A program made the position numbers and the translations under genes. DNA of 64,000 nucleotides from Blastobasis lacticolella (Eukaryota; Arthropoda; Insecta; Lepidoptera; Blastobasidae): NCBI GenBank assembly GCA_905147135.1, contig LR990045.1, forward strand, positions 15,290,173 through 15,354,172. Reading direction: 5' to 3'. How positions within the stretch are numbered: the stretch's first letter is position 1; each line of letters begins with the position of its first letter. The notes under the pieces were generated by a model. That model did no database searches. It was not told where the DNA came from and worked only from the letters and a program-made list of their open reading frames with translations. Positions 25,119 to 38,100 of this stretch are shown one piece after another.

Positions 25119-25668
25119 TTTATTTTATAATTCTGCTGGCATCATGTAGTAATAAATATCTAACATAACCTGGAAGACGATAGGATTTTGTCGTAATAAG
25201 GCACTCAGAATTCTCTACGCCAAACTTATGGTCTAATATGCAAATAATTTATGAAATATATTTTAAAAAGCACGTTAAACCACTGGCGAAGTCTGAGAAA
25301 CCTGTTGCTTTCAAGCGCTCACAAATTATCAATATAAATATCTGTACTTATGGTTATATTTACACCATTGTCATTTTTGTTTATTTTATGAATTTGAGTT
25401 ACATGGCACTAAGTCCTAACGAAAATAAAATGTATTCTTACGCATACTAAATTATACAACGGACAACGTCCACTTACGTAGATTAACTGAAATACTGCCT
25501 CAGATGTCACATGAAAATTGTACACTCGTTACCTCTATCTTAAAATACTTACAAGCAATCGATTTTATCATATATTTCTAACAAAATCACTGACAATCGT
25601 TTCATACAAGCTACCTGTGTACTGGCCGTACTCCAAAATATGTACCGATTTACTTGCTAATTTTTATT
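25119..25668 (-). terminator. h: candidate polyadenylation signals of hairy
   Basis: On the minus strand, AATAAA occurs at 25663-25668, 25380-25385 and 25119-25124, which is 166, 449 and 710 nt after the stop. In AT-rich DNA such hexamers are common, so which of them is used cannot be told from sequence. The 3' UTR probably ends in this interval. Confidence 0.35.
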
Positions 25669-25833
25669 CTAGGAACTTTCAAGAATATCATCCCAAACAC
25701 ACAAATTAATACACAGACTCTCAGCACTAATCAAACAAATTCCAAAATACACACAAAAATAAACATTACATAATTTAAATCTAAACTACATTATATCACA
25801 GTACGCGACGAATGGAATGGAGAGAAGCGGTCG

Positions 25834-26123
25834 TCACCACGGTCTCCAGGGTTTATCTTCTGGGGCTGTTTTCCTGGTGACCAGGGCGAGGGGTAGGGGA
25901 TCGTCGGGGGGCGGGGGCGGGGGGGTTCCCCACCCCGAGCTATCAGGGGAGAAGCACCGGGGCTCCGATGAGGCTGAGGATGAGGAGGCGTCTCTGGGGG
26001 AAAGGGGTACGAGGGTAGGTATAGCCCCTAAGGTGCTAGCGCTCACACCCGATGGCAGGACAAGCGCGATGTCGCCGTTGGACAGCCGCGTCGGCACCAG
26101 TCGCACACCCGAGCCGGGACCAG
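25834..26123 (-). CDS. h: hairy coding exon 4 (C-terminal repression motifs)
   Basis: The acceptor is TTTTTGTCTGCAG. The exon completes the split alanine codon and encodes 95 further residues. Contents in order: a conserved [15 protein letters not shown] block, a Ser-rich tract, a proline run, PLALV and terminal KPWRPW. The stop codon is at 25834-25836. Confidence 0.96.
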
Positions 26124-29100
26124 CTGCAGACAAAAACGATACTTATTGACACGAAATATTTAGTGATTACATCCTACTCTGTCCTCTCATCATCTCGTTA
26201 AGGGTTTAGACGGGAACAGTTTTTTTAAGGTTAAACGGAAAATAGACACAAGATCACATAGTGAATATATGAGCAAGGAGATGGTTCTGATAATGACGAT
26301 ATAAGTGAAAGTGACAGACTATTTATAGTTTTCTAAGTCGTGATGACGAGTGAAGCGAGAGATGTCATGTTATGCCGACCCCACTTGACTGTCACAAGGC
26401 AGGAGATGATGATGAAAAGTGAAAGTATATTTATTTATTTGCTTTGTTTATCCTTCCATCACATTGACGCTATTGCCTTGCTCAAGAGATGGAGAAGGAT
26501 TAACTTAAAAATGAAGTCTTTGTTAAAACCGCGTCTTGATATTGACCACATTTTAAAATAACTTCTAGCTCTAATAGGCTAAATAGCAAGCTGTAGATAC
26601 TCACCAGAAATAAAAATAGTTGAATGCTGATTAGGTGGCGACAGGTCTTCCGGGTCTGAAGGAGGCGTGGGCGCTGCCGCTGGCCTGGTTCCCGGGGTGG
26701 TCGCACATCCCTCCAAGTGCCTGACCAGCCTCCTCTTCAACCCAGTCTCCAGGCCTTGGAACTTGGCCACCTCGGAGACGCATTGGCGGAACCCGGCGCG
26801 GAAACGGTCAGGGGAGCCGGCGCCTTCGGACCGCAGGCCTTCCAGATGCTTCACGGTCATTTCGAGGATGTCAGCCTTCTCGAGTTTCGAGTGGCGCGCT
26901 GGCTGTAACAAAGAGAGGCGGTTGTAGCGAACTGTTTGATAAATATATGTGGTATATTATGGATGGTTCGTAAGCGATATAAACTGTACAGTAAAGTTTA
27001 GTATAACAAACTATGGAAGCTTTTACTCTGAGATATTGCTGCGGGACTTTTAAAAATACCTTTTACGACATAGTAGGATTTCTACGATTCATGTTAGACA
27101 GACTAACTCATACATCACAAAACGATTCACACGTTTCGCAAAATATGTTTGTAAAAAAACAACATAAACATCTCTCAAGTGGTCATTGGTAAAAAATGTA
27201 TGCTAGAAAAAAATTGGCATGCGTACTCGTATTACTGTATTACTCACGTCTTTTTTCATGGCGTCAAGGATAAGTGCCTTCAGCTCGTTTAGGCAATTGT
27301 TGATGCGTGCGCGCCGACGCTTCTCCATTATTGGCTTGTTGCTCTGGAACAATGGAATACAACGTTTAAATTTAAACGTTTAAACAAACGGAACGTCGAC
27401 TACCATCGTAATGGCTGGTTTACATTAGGTCGTTTGACCAAATTCGGTAGCGGAACGTATTCCGTCACCGCTCTAGTGTTATCAGGTAATCGGTTGACGG
27501 TACTCGGCCGCCTAAATCGGTGGTAGACGGCCCTCTCCCCAATAATATAATTATATTGAAATAATTGCTATTGGTTTAATAAAATAAAATAATCGAATTC
27601 GGTTACGACCTAATGGTGCATTTAACACCTCCATTCAATCATTTAAAATCTCCATTTATGAGGTATCTAAACATATAAGTTATAGATATAAGATATCCTT
27701 GTATTCGTACGCTTCAACCTACGCATACGAGGCGCATAAATTACCGACACGTGTGTTTTTTGCGAGGCAGGATCCGGTCTCGCGATATTCACACTGCCGT
27801 ATGTGCATAATTTGATTAGCACGGCTGCTAACGCCACGCGTGTGCCTATATTTATTTATTATTGAGACACCCAACAACTATATTTCAAAATTTGTCGCTA
27901 GCCTATCAACTTTATTTATGTACATTTTCCTAGACGGCAAGCTTACACTGCCTACAACTGAGTAGAGGCTGTCGACAAACATATTTTACTCTCATTGAAT
28001 GCCGAGCTCCCATAGCTCCTGTAATAACTCGCATTAGTATGTGTCATTCATTATTACTGATTAGTCTCTATTGTGACTCTACCATATGGCTCTACATTAA
28101 TTTTAAAAGTCTGTGGGCATGAACATATTTTCATATCATCATTGTCTGTCTCTACACCTCGCGCCAATCTTTATGGCGGCTCGGAAGTTAGCTGCATTGT
28201 TTGCAGGCATTGCAAATCATTTGTGGTGTTCTTTGGTGATTAATAAATAGACCTTGATTTAAAGTGTGCACAGAATGCAAAATTATGAATATGTATTATG
28301 CAACTAGTTGGCAGGGCGCGACTTTGTTAGCGTTTTGTCCTACACGACCCCTACCACTATCGTACAACTAGCCTACGCCTACCCTAAGAATTCCAGCCGT
28401 TTCCTAGTTTTAGCGAGACTATAACTAATAATTATTTTGATTTATATAAACATAGATAGGTAAATGTTTTTGGAAAGTAGGTATTTAGAGCGTTTGCAAC
28501 CAACCCGCCGTAAAGATCGACCCACTACACAAATACAAGTAACCATCAATCAGCTATTAATTTACACGTAGCCGATAGCGTAACCGGAGTGTCACCACCG
28601 CTGCCGCCGCGCCACGAGCGTGACAAAAACGGCTAATCTCTAATTACATGGCGGTGGCGGTGGCGGCGCGTGCGCACGCCAAGGTGAAGGTCGCGCGCGG
28701 TCGTGATTGGGGGCGGGGCGCGGGCGGCGAGCGGGCGTCACGCGGGCAGACAACACGTGACGGCATCACGGCAGTTGGCTTCGCAGCTAGTAAGCGCCAC
28801 CGCAACTTGTATTCGTGCAAGGAAGTCTGCACTTAGGTTATGGTGCCCTAGTCCTTATTGAGAGTGATGGGAGTTATTTTTGTTGGATGTCTCTTCAGTT
28901 CCATTTTCTGCCGCGAGCAAAGTTATCTTGCACGCATTCTACTGCGCTCAACGCATGCCGACAAGGCAACAATAACAGTAATCGCCTCGTACGTAGAGTA
29001 GGTAAGCAGGTTAGGTACGTGCAAAGGTTGATGGATTTCTAACTTAATTGTGTGTAGTTACGGCGTAGATGCTACGTCGTAGCGCTCAAGAGCTATATCT

Positions 29101-32100
29101 GTGTCATTACGTATGACACATACACATGTATCGTAAACTTTTTACACTTAACGGCGACGTCTTTACAAAAACAGCAATAAACCTTGTACCAAAATAAACT
29201 TGTAGTGGAAATTCCGAAGCGTAAGCGGGTCCAATCAAACCTTCCGAATGCGTGATAGGGGCCCGATCAGGACCCGATAGCTCTTTACGTCCATGTTGAA
29301 TAACAAAATGGCTATCAAAGTATCAGCCGCCTTATTGGAAATTAAAGACGCGGACACCCAACACAATGAGCCCTTGCAATCGCCTTACAAGGCGAAGGAC
29401 AGCCCACGACAAATACCCGCGCCACTGCGACGAATACAAACGACTGTTATACGAGAAATGGGAGAAAAAGTAATAAACGCAAAGTTTATCCCGAAGCCCT
29501 TACCAAGTGTTCTTAGGCTTGAAAGTCGTTTTGTGTTTAAAAAATAAAGTTGTAGCTGTAGAAGCTCAGCCTTAATTAAGGTTATTAGCTTCGACAACTG
29601 CAGTGACGAATGAGCAGACAGCGCTCCTAATGAAAATTAAGCGGTACCTACCTGACGGCCATTATTATATCTAAGTGGCAGATAGTACTAAATTTTCTTC
29701 GGAAACGATTCGTACATCCTATCGATCAAATCCCATGATCTTAACAAATATTATAAATGCGTAAGTAAATCTCAGTCACTCTCTGTATACATACTGTTGG
29801 GTTTCAAGCTTAAATCACAGAACAGTTTTATCAGGTGGTAGTACTCTTAACAGCCTGTAGAGTCCGCCTAGGTGAGTACCACCGCCTTATCTATTTCTAC
29901 CGCCAAGCAATAATGCACGCATGTTTCTGTTGACTGAAACCTAAAGGCATGAATCATAGATGTTATAGGCGACTCTGTCACTGCGTAGCATAAAAAACAG
30001 TACTCTACAATTGGTAGAGTGTTTGTTCGACGAAATGTTGATGACTTGGTGTATTTGTGATTGATAACGGTTGTTCATTCATAATCGTTATCATACATTT
30101 AAGAGTTGGAATCTTATCAGATGGAGCAATCGCCATTCGTCTCTCCTATCTGCTAACATCTTCACTTCTATCACCTGCGTTAATTTTGTCTTTAACATCC
30201 TTCCAACTCCAGTATTCAAACCTTGGCCTTCATTGATGGTTGTACATTCATTACAAGAAAAATTTAAGGTAAACTCGATGTACTTATGCCTACAGAGAAA
30301 AGTATTTATTCACTCGTACTTGTACGTACTGGTACCTACAAGTATTTTTAACGTGGCTGATAAGACCAACTGAATTAAAATTCGCTTTACTACTGATGTG
30401 ATAACAAATCGTTCGGTTTTTTGTGCACAGTATAAATATTATTGTTTCGCAAAATGAACACCGATAGGTCACGTTTCAAACGCAATGGCTCAATATTATT
30501 GAATAAAAAATGTGACCGGGACTTAACAATATTATGTTTGCTTTTGGCTTTTTGAAAAAGGAACACCAGGCAGTTTCAAATATCCCAACTAAATTGTGTC
30601 ATAAACAGTATTTTTTCACTAATTAGGCGCCAGACGTCGCAACTGGCGGTGCTAAATGACGATAATTAGAGTACAATTTAAATATTACTAGTGGACCTGG
30701 CGCGACTTCGTTCGCGTACACTTACTTTACCTATCTACCCTTTTTTCTTGCTTATAAAATTTACATTCTATCTATTGTTAAAAACCGCATTAAAATCCAT
30801 TGCGTAGTTTAAAAAATCTACGCGTGCATAGATAAAGACGGCGGGAAGTGACTTTGTTTTATACTATGTACAGATTGTGTTGTGACTATATGTGATCCTC
30901 ATCTTTGTCAAGCTGTATTTCATATAACTTCCTGAGTCCATCATGTGGGCATGACTTGTGTAGCTATATTATTTATAGGTAGGGAAGGAAATATGAAATA
31001 ACAGCTTATAATAATAAATGTGGTGTAGATATAAATACTCGCGCACCACACGTGGAGAGATACAAACCGAAGCCTCCGCAAGTGCATTCCTTCGTTTCTA
31101 CGTCAATAAGAATATTGCGTAGGCAACAGTCGTGCCGTAAAGTATTTTCATACATGCATTTCATATATTTGATGCTTCCCCACAGTTTCTCATGCGCGGA
31201 AACCGAGTCAGGGAGTATAGCGATCACAGAGCAAAAATATTTTGCCACGTGAAGGATCTTTCCAATATTTTTGATTGCGATATTTTACACATCATTATTT
31301 TTACTTTTAAATGTTTTTGTATTTGAAACGTCGAGCTATGGAAAGAACGCTGCGTTTTAAGTCCCGAGTACTTAAGATTAAAAATTTATGTACTGTAAAA
31401 ACCGTCAAATTTAACTGTGTTTCACTATTGGTGTAGTTTCAAACGTATTTACGACTCTATTCTCTGTATACTTACATAATCTAGCTGTTGTAAAACATGT
31501 ATTAGCAGAGCCAAGCCAGACTCGAACAATACTGCGCGCAAGCGCTAAACCGCGAGTCAAACAGTGTCTCCATTTCACCCACAAGTGACCTTTACCGTTA
31601 ATTTCGGCAGCTATTATTAACAAGTCCAATTAAACGTGGCGTCCGCGTCACGTCGCGCCGCCGCGTGACGGTTGCGTAACGGGCGGCGGCGGGCGGATCG
31701 GGAGCCAGGGGTGGCCATGTGATGGTTTTAGTTACTATTGTCACAGTGAGACACATATATGGATATTCCACCTGACGGAAAGCGACCGTCGTCCAGGGGC
31801 TTAATTCTGGCGCTATGACATCTAGAATTCGAAATTTTTTCAATGACTATGGGTTATATCCAGCATCTGTCTACTATGAGCTGTTCATCTTGATTGATGA
31901 TTTTATTTAGAATAAGTGTACATAGTAGAAACCGACGCGAAGATGCCGAAGACCGCACGAACTGGAAGAGAATGAGTAGGAAAGCGGACCCCGGCAGAGG
32001 GTCTAAACGCTAGGACGAATATGCAAGTAGAAACCATACAAAATGTGTCATATCTCTACCACTAACAATGTAGAGTAATATCCACGCTCTACTTTATCTA

Positions 32101-35100
32101 TTTCACGCCATTTGTTGGCTGTGGTAGCCCTAGGCTCGGGCGGGCGCCGTCTGCGGGCGGCGCGTGCCGCTCCCGGACGGCGCTGACACACTTCCCGCCG
32201 CCAGCCATTGCGGATTAGTTAACTCTTACTATAGCTAGCTGTTTGGTCTAGTGTGTAGCAATTTACTCATAGCCGATCTACATCTAAAGGCGATCACGAA
32301 ATTATTATTGCGTGAAAACATATAATAGTGACATGCCCGATCAGGCCGAGTATGATAAGTAGTAGTAGTAGATATATATTTAAAACTTATGGGTGAAATT
32401 TATAGGAAATCGTGGAGGTTTCTACTTACGAAGTCGTGAGCATTCCATGATTACGGTAAATTAATTATATCGTACATACAAAAAATCTTACAAGATTTAT
32501 TTGCAATGCCAACAGTTACATATCAAATTAATTGAACTTACCTACATCCGGTCAACATTTATAAGCATGTGACAAGCAAAAAAGTTAACATTGTAATTCA
32601 TGTAGTTGCAAATGCGTTTTTAAATGTTGAGTCTAATTAATATTCAATAACAAGTGGCGCAAAAGTGGCGAACGGATTTTAAAAAACTTCACAATGTTAT
32701 TCCTATATGTTGTTACTATACGGCAAACCAACAACAATAACACATGCCAAATTCAAAGTAGTTCCCACAAAATCACCTAGATATAACTGAATTTTACCGA
32801 CCGTAACCGCGGGCGCAAGCTAGTCCTTATAATATCACTAAGCTAATATTAATGTAAGATATAATCAAGAAGGTAAGTGAACTACGTGATAAGGGCGTAC
32901 ACCCATCTCAAAGGCCGGCAACGCATCCGCTACTCCCCCGGGTGTTGTGGGCGGTGGTGATCAGTTTCCATCGCATTATCGTTTATAACTATTATTAGTT
33001 AGTTAGTTAGTACTAGTTTGCCTATCTAAGCTCTTAAAGCGCGTTTTCTATGATCAGTCAGAGTCTTAAAACCTATATCAGTCAGAGCATTTAATGCTAA
33101 TCAAACGAGCCCAAACTCGATGGATTGATCATCCTTCCTCTGGCAACGTTCCGTCTCCATCATCAGATCAGATTGATGGTATCATAACATTGCATCGTCA
33201 CCAAACTCACATGAGTGTGCAAAATTTCAACTCAATAGACAACCGGGAAATGGGCCAAATTTCACTTGCAAGATTTTATTACGAACAGGCATAGGGATAT
33301 GTGAAACTAAATAAAAGCTTGTAAAAAAAACTACGTGGTAAAATCTAACTTGTACCATGGTAGGGGCTCGCTCCAGACGGCTATTTCCCGGCGGCTGGCA
33401 CGCGCCCAGCTGCACGCCCGCTAGACACGTAGCTATACGACGGTTAGTTTAGAACTCTGTGGCTATACGTATACACCGCCTAGCATGACTTGCACTGCGT
33501 GAATAATTATGCAAACCAGCTCGAATTAAAGACAACGTTTTCTGTTCCTATTTATAGAAAAAAGGGCGTCAAGTCGGCCTTTGAAATAATTTCCTGTTGA
33601 CTTTGTGCAGTCACACAAAATTTTTACATATTTCCTTTTAATTTGTAGGTCTAGGAAGTTTTCAAGCCATATCATAAAGCAAATCTTAAAGAAACTAGCT
33701 CGTATGTCACGTAGATATAACGTTCATTTTGCAAGTTACATGTTGAGTCTACATCAAGCATGCTAGACTAGCAGGAGACGTTAAAGTGGACGTTAAATAT
33801 ACAGCGGCTCGGGGACCCACGAACGCAAATCGATTCACGTGCCCTTTGCTGTTCCGAAATTATAGCCCGCCGTGTATAATTTGCCTACCTCGTTAAACAG
33901 AATGGCATCGCACGGGTATGAGGAAACGAACAGTTCTACACGATATGTGAAAATAAACGGTCTGCGTGTACAAGCAAAGCGAGCTGCAGTGCGCTGCGAG
34001 AGCGCCAGGTACCTTGTTCACGGTGCTTAAAATGTTTACAATAATCAAGTCACGTATTATGATAAATACGTCTTTTTGATATCACATTAATATCAACGAT
34101 AATGTAATGTTTATGGTATATGTATATAGGTACAGCGACTGTCTCTATATGCGATAAATTCCAAAGTATGTATTTTTTTACTTGGTAAACAAACAATTAC
34201 GGAAAGCGTACGATTTCTGGGCAGTGTTAACGGTAACGAGCGTTAATACCAGACGTAATCGCAAAATCATAAAGACGATTTTTGCAATGCAATAACCTCT
34301 ACTATTCACCAAAAAGCGTCGCAAATCGCAGATATAACCAGCTTCGCGAATTGCGTTCTAGCTCACTGTTTTCCGTGATCTATTGTTAGTCGCTTGCACT
34401 GCTACCTACCTACCTAGTGTCAGATGTAGGTGGCTGTGACTGCCAGGTGCTTAACACCGCCGCGTGGCGCCCGCCGTCGCGTGCCAACCCGTGGGAGCCA
34501 ACTTCCGGCACGCGCGCCGCGCCACGTGACTCACTGCGTACGTATTACGTGCACAGCACCGCGACTATTTGAATACGAATATAATGGCGGAATAACTATG
34601 CGAGGCACGGCGCTGAATAATTGTTGGTTTCTCTAAACGTCTTTACGTTTGACGGTATTGTAAGCGTTATTCATGACGTTTGAATTGTGAGCGTTATTCT
34701 TGGTGGCGTTCTCATCTGTCTACATCAGTACACCGCTGGATGTAAACTTCTACTTCTTCGTGGCGGTCACTTTTAGTTTCTGTGCGATCGGATCGGACGA
34801 TTTTTATCGGACGACCGATCTTGACTTTTCTCGCGCCTTAGCACGAGCTCTATCGCGACTCCACGATGTCAATCCACAGCTTCTTGGGCCTCCTCAGAGC
34901 ATACGCCTCAATACGCCTGCAATCGGCGGCATTGCGCTTTGTCTTCGGGTTACGCTTGATTCAACCTCCACCTTTGCCAAATAGTTTGGAAAGTTTTCTT
35001 ACCTACACCTTATTCATTATAGCTTGGTTGGTACTTATTTTGTACCTACCGCTAGTAAGTATTCGAGAAGCTACGCTGCGATTGCGCCTTCTCATTGGTT

Positions 35101-38100
35101 AATTGTGCCTTTCGCCTTTCAGTTTAGGTTTACCTGTCTCGTGGTCACGTTTATCGGTGTTATGACAACTGTATGTTTACGCAGCGCCGCCGTGTCAAAT
35201 TATATCGCTAATTGGCGGCCACACGCGTCGGCAATCTGCTTGATAAGGCCCACGGGCGCACGAATTACGCCTTATCTGAACCGCGGTGGGTGCCAGGGTT
35301 GAACACGTCACGTTGTCACTGCACGTGTATTCGAAACGAAGGTTTAGGTTTTGGGTTCTATTTCCCTATTTGGACCTAGTCGGTAGGTAATTTTGTAATG
35401 AAAAAATAAAGGTTATCTACATTAGTTTAGGTACAAGAAACGTAATGGTGTCTATGTCTTTTATTTTTGGAACTAAGACCCCAAGGAGAGGAAGAGCTGT
35501 GGATATATGCGAGGCTAAGGCGTTGCGGCAGGACGGAGCAAAGTGGTGGGGTCTATAGTCTCTACCTACCCCACCTGTGGGACACCGGCGTGAGCTCTAT
35601 GTATGTATGTATGTAAGAACCCTGGCTCTCTTTGTTGTGTCAATGACAAGACGCGTTGATTAGTATCAGCGCCAGCCCTAGCAGTCGCGTGTGCCGTGGG
35701 CGGCGGCGTGGGCGCGCACACGCGAGCGTCGCGGGGCGGCGGGTGCGGGGGGCGGCGGCGCAGAACAGCGGAGGAGCGGTGGAATGGCTTTGACAAGCCG
35801 ACAACGACGTGAACTTTTGGACACGTTCTATGCACGATTAAATAAGGAATCAAAATATTGATTGTGATTTCAGCTATGGGTAGGCTACTCCTTCTATGCC
35901 TCTCTGTCCAATTTATTTCACCCCCAACTATCTACCTTTCTTCTATTTGTCTCTTCTATTTTGTGTTCTTATACTACTTATATGTATACTTATTGATACG
36001 AATGTAATTTATTTTAATTTATGATTAATTAGTCTGGAGATGTATTTAAAACGCCTAGCGCTGGCTTGTCCTAGTTCTAATGTCTAGTAGAAATGAACAG
36101 TAAACGACACTTAGTGAATTGATGAAATCTGAGAAGAAAGAAACGATATGTCGATAACGATTTACGATTTTAAATAATAATTACAAAAGTTACTAATGCC
36201 TGTACCTATTCATTACGTTTACATTAAAACTAGAACTTAAAAAAACCAAGCATCAATATCACGGTCTCATCACAATCAAATACTATAGCAGCGACAGTCA
36301 CCGAGCAGCCCCACATAACCTATAAGCTCATAAAGGCCACTGCCACCTACACCACTGCTTCTCCCCGCACTGTGCCTCGCTAATCTCGCGGCCGCGACGA
36401 TGTTTATCGGCCGATGATGGATCGCCGCGCCGTAATAGCTTCCTCCGCGCCGCCAGTCGCACGCGCACTTTATCTATCACTCTGTTACACGCGCCCCGTA
36501 ATTGCCGTAGCCGTACCTCTACCACTAGATACACTGCGATACCGATACACTGCGGTGCCCGTATCAAGATACTAAAGTCTGTTCAGGCGGCATGATGCGG
36601 TTTCATTATGCTTATCAACGGAATCGTAAATAACAATTCCAGTCTTGATGCTCGGTGTGCTTTAGGTATATTATTACTACACGCTACGTAATTGGAAATT
36701 GTGGAATTAGCACACATGATTAGGTTATCGCTCTACGGATTATTGGCAAAAGCACGGATGACATCAATTTAATATTTATCTTAATACTCGTTCTACGGAT
36801 TACTGGTAAAAGCCCAGTTGACATCTTTATACAAAATGCGCTAAGTTAATCTCTACATTATGATAGGAAACTCTACATCGTAACTGATCATCTACCTACC
36901 TATCCGGGCTCGTTCTTCGTGAAACGCTGTTGTTATTCCCTACTAGGTTGGTTCATGTTATCCAATGGCTATTTGATATTACTCGGCTGTGCTCTTGCCT
37001 ATATTTTTTAGCCTTGACCGCAGCTTCAAAGGCGCTAAGATCAAAACGGTTCGAACTATCGAATCTTGTCAAATATCGAAACATGTCATCAGAATCGTGT
37101 CTCTACATTATGACAGGTCACAGTAACAGGAGTCTCTACGGTGCGCAATAAAATGCGCTGTCATTATTTGCAAGGTTGTTTCATTTTTTCCGATGCGATA
37201 ATAAATAATTATCTTGGCGTTAATATCCTGGTTGTGCTCTCGCACACGAGGGCCCCGGTGTCCGCCTTGACAATGATCCAGAATTTCGCAGGTCAAGTAA
37301 TCACAGTGAAGCAATTTCCATCTGACTTGCGTGACTCTGCTACCGGGGAAACCTGACCAGATTGGATCATGATTACACATTCAGTCGCCGGAATATGCAG
37401 GTTTTATCGTGATGTTTCCCTCGCAGCAAAAAGCATCGATTCGTATTCAACTAATGTAAAACTCAGAAAAAAAACTGTTTCATGACCACATTGGAATTCG
37501 AACCCGGTACCTCTCACTCAAGAGTCGAATACCTTAACCATTAATCCACCAACGCTCTATGGCTATTCCTTCGGTACGCTCGGTTTCTATTTGATGTTAC
37601 GGCTGTTCCCTGTGACCGCACAGAGCTCCAGTGGCGCTCAACCTCGCCCCGGCACCGGCAGGGCGCGTTCTCACGGCAATTAGGCGGGGCGCCCACTTGC
37701 CGCCCACGCCTGACTCACCGCCCAGCGTCTGCGGCAGGGCTGCCAACTGCGCCTAACATTATATCCCATATTAATCTGTATAATCCGTTTTTTATATACA
37801 CGCGATGTTCAGAGATCTTACTTCCTACTAATATTGTCAATGTGATTGTAAGTATATATTTGTTTTAAAGTAAACTCGCGTTCTTTCCATACAAAGATCG
37901 ATGTAATAATGGGATGGATGTACGTTTGGATGTTTGTGACTGGTTCACGCCAAAACGCATTAATGTATTTTGATGAAATTGACAGCAATATCACATAAAT
38001 TATCTCGGTATTCAATTCAAATTATCTCGGTATTCAACCCGCGGGAACGAGTCTGGAAAGTTACAAGCAAATTTTACGCTGACGCGGGCAAAAGTTGGAT

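Noticed and set aside
29293..29547. 84-codon AUG-initiated frame in hairy intron 1, plus strand
   Set aside because: The composition looks somewhat protein-like, but there is no family match, splice context or promoter; kept only as a note.
31006..31248. 80-codon cysteine-containing frame, minus strand
   Set aside because: No secretion signal or known cysteine spacing; consistent with a chance frame.
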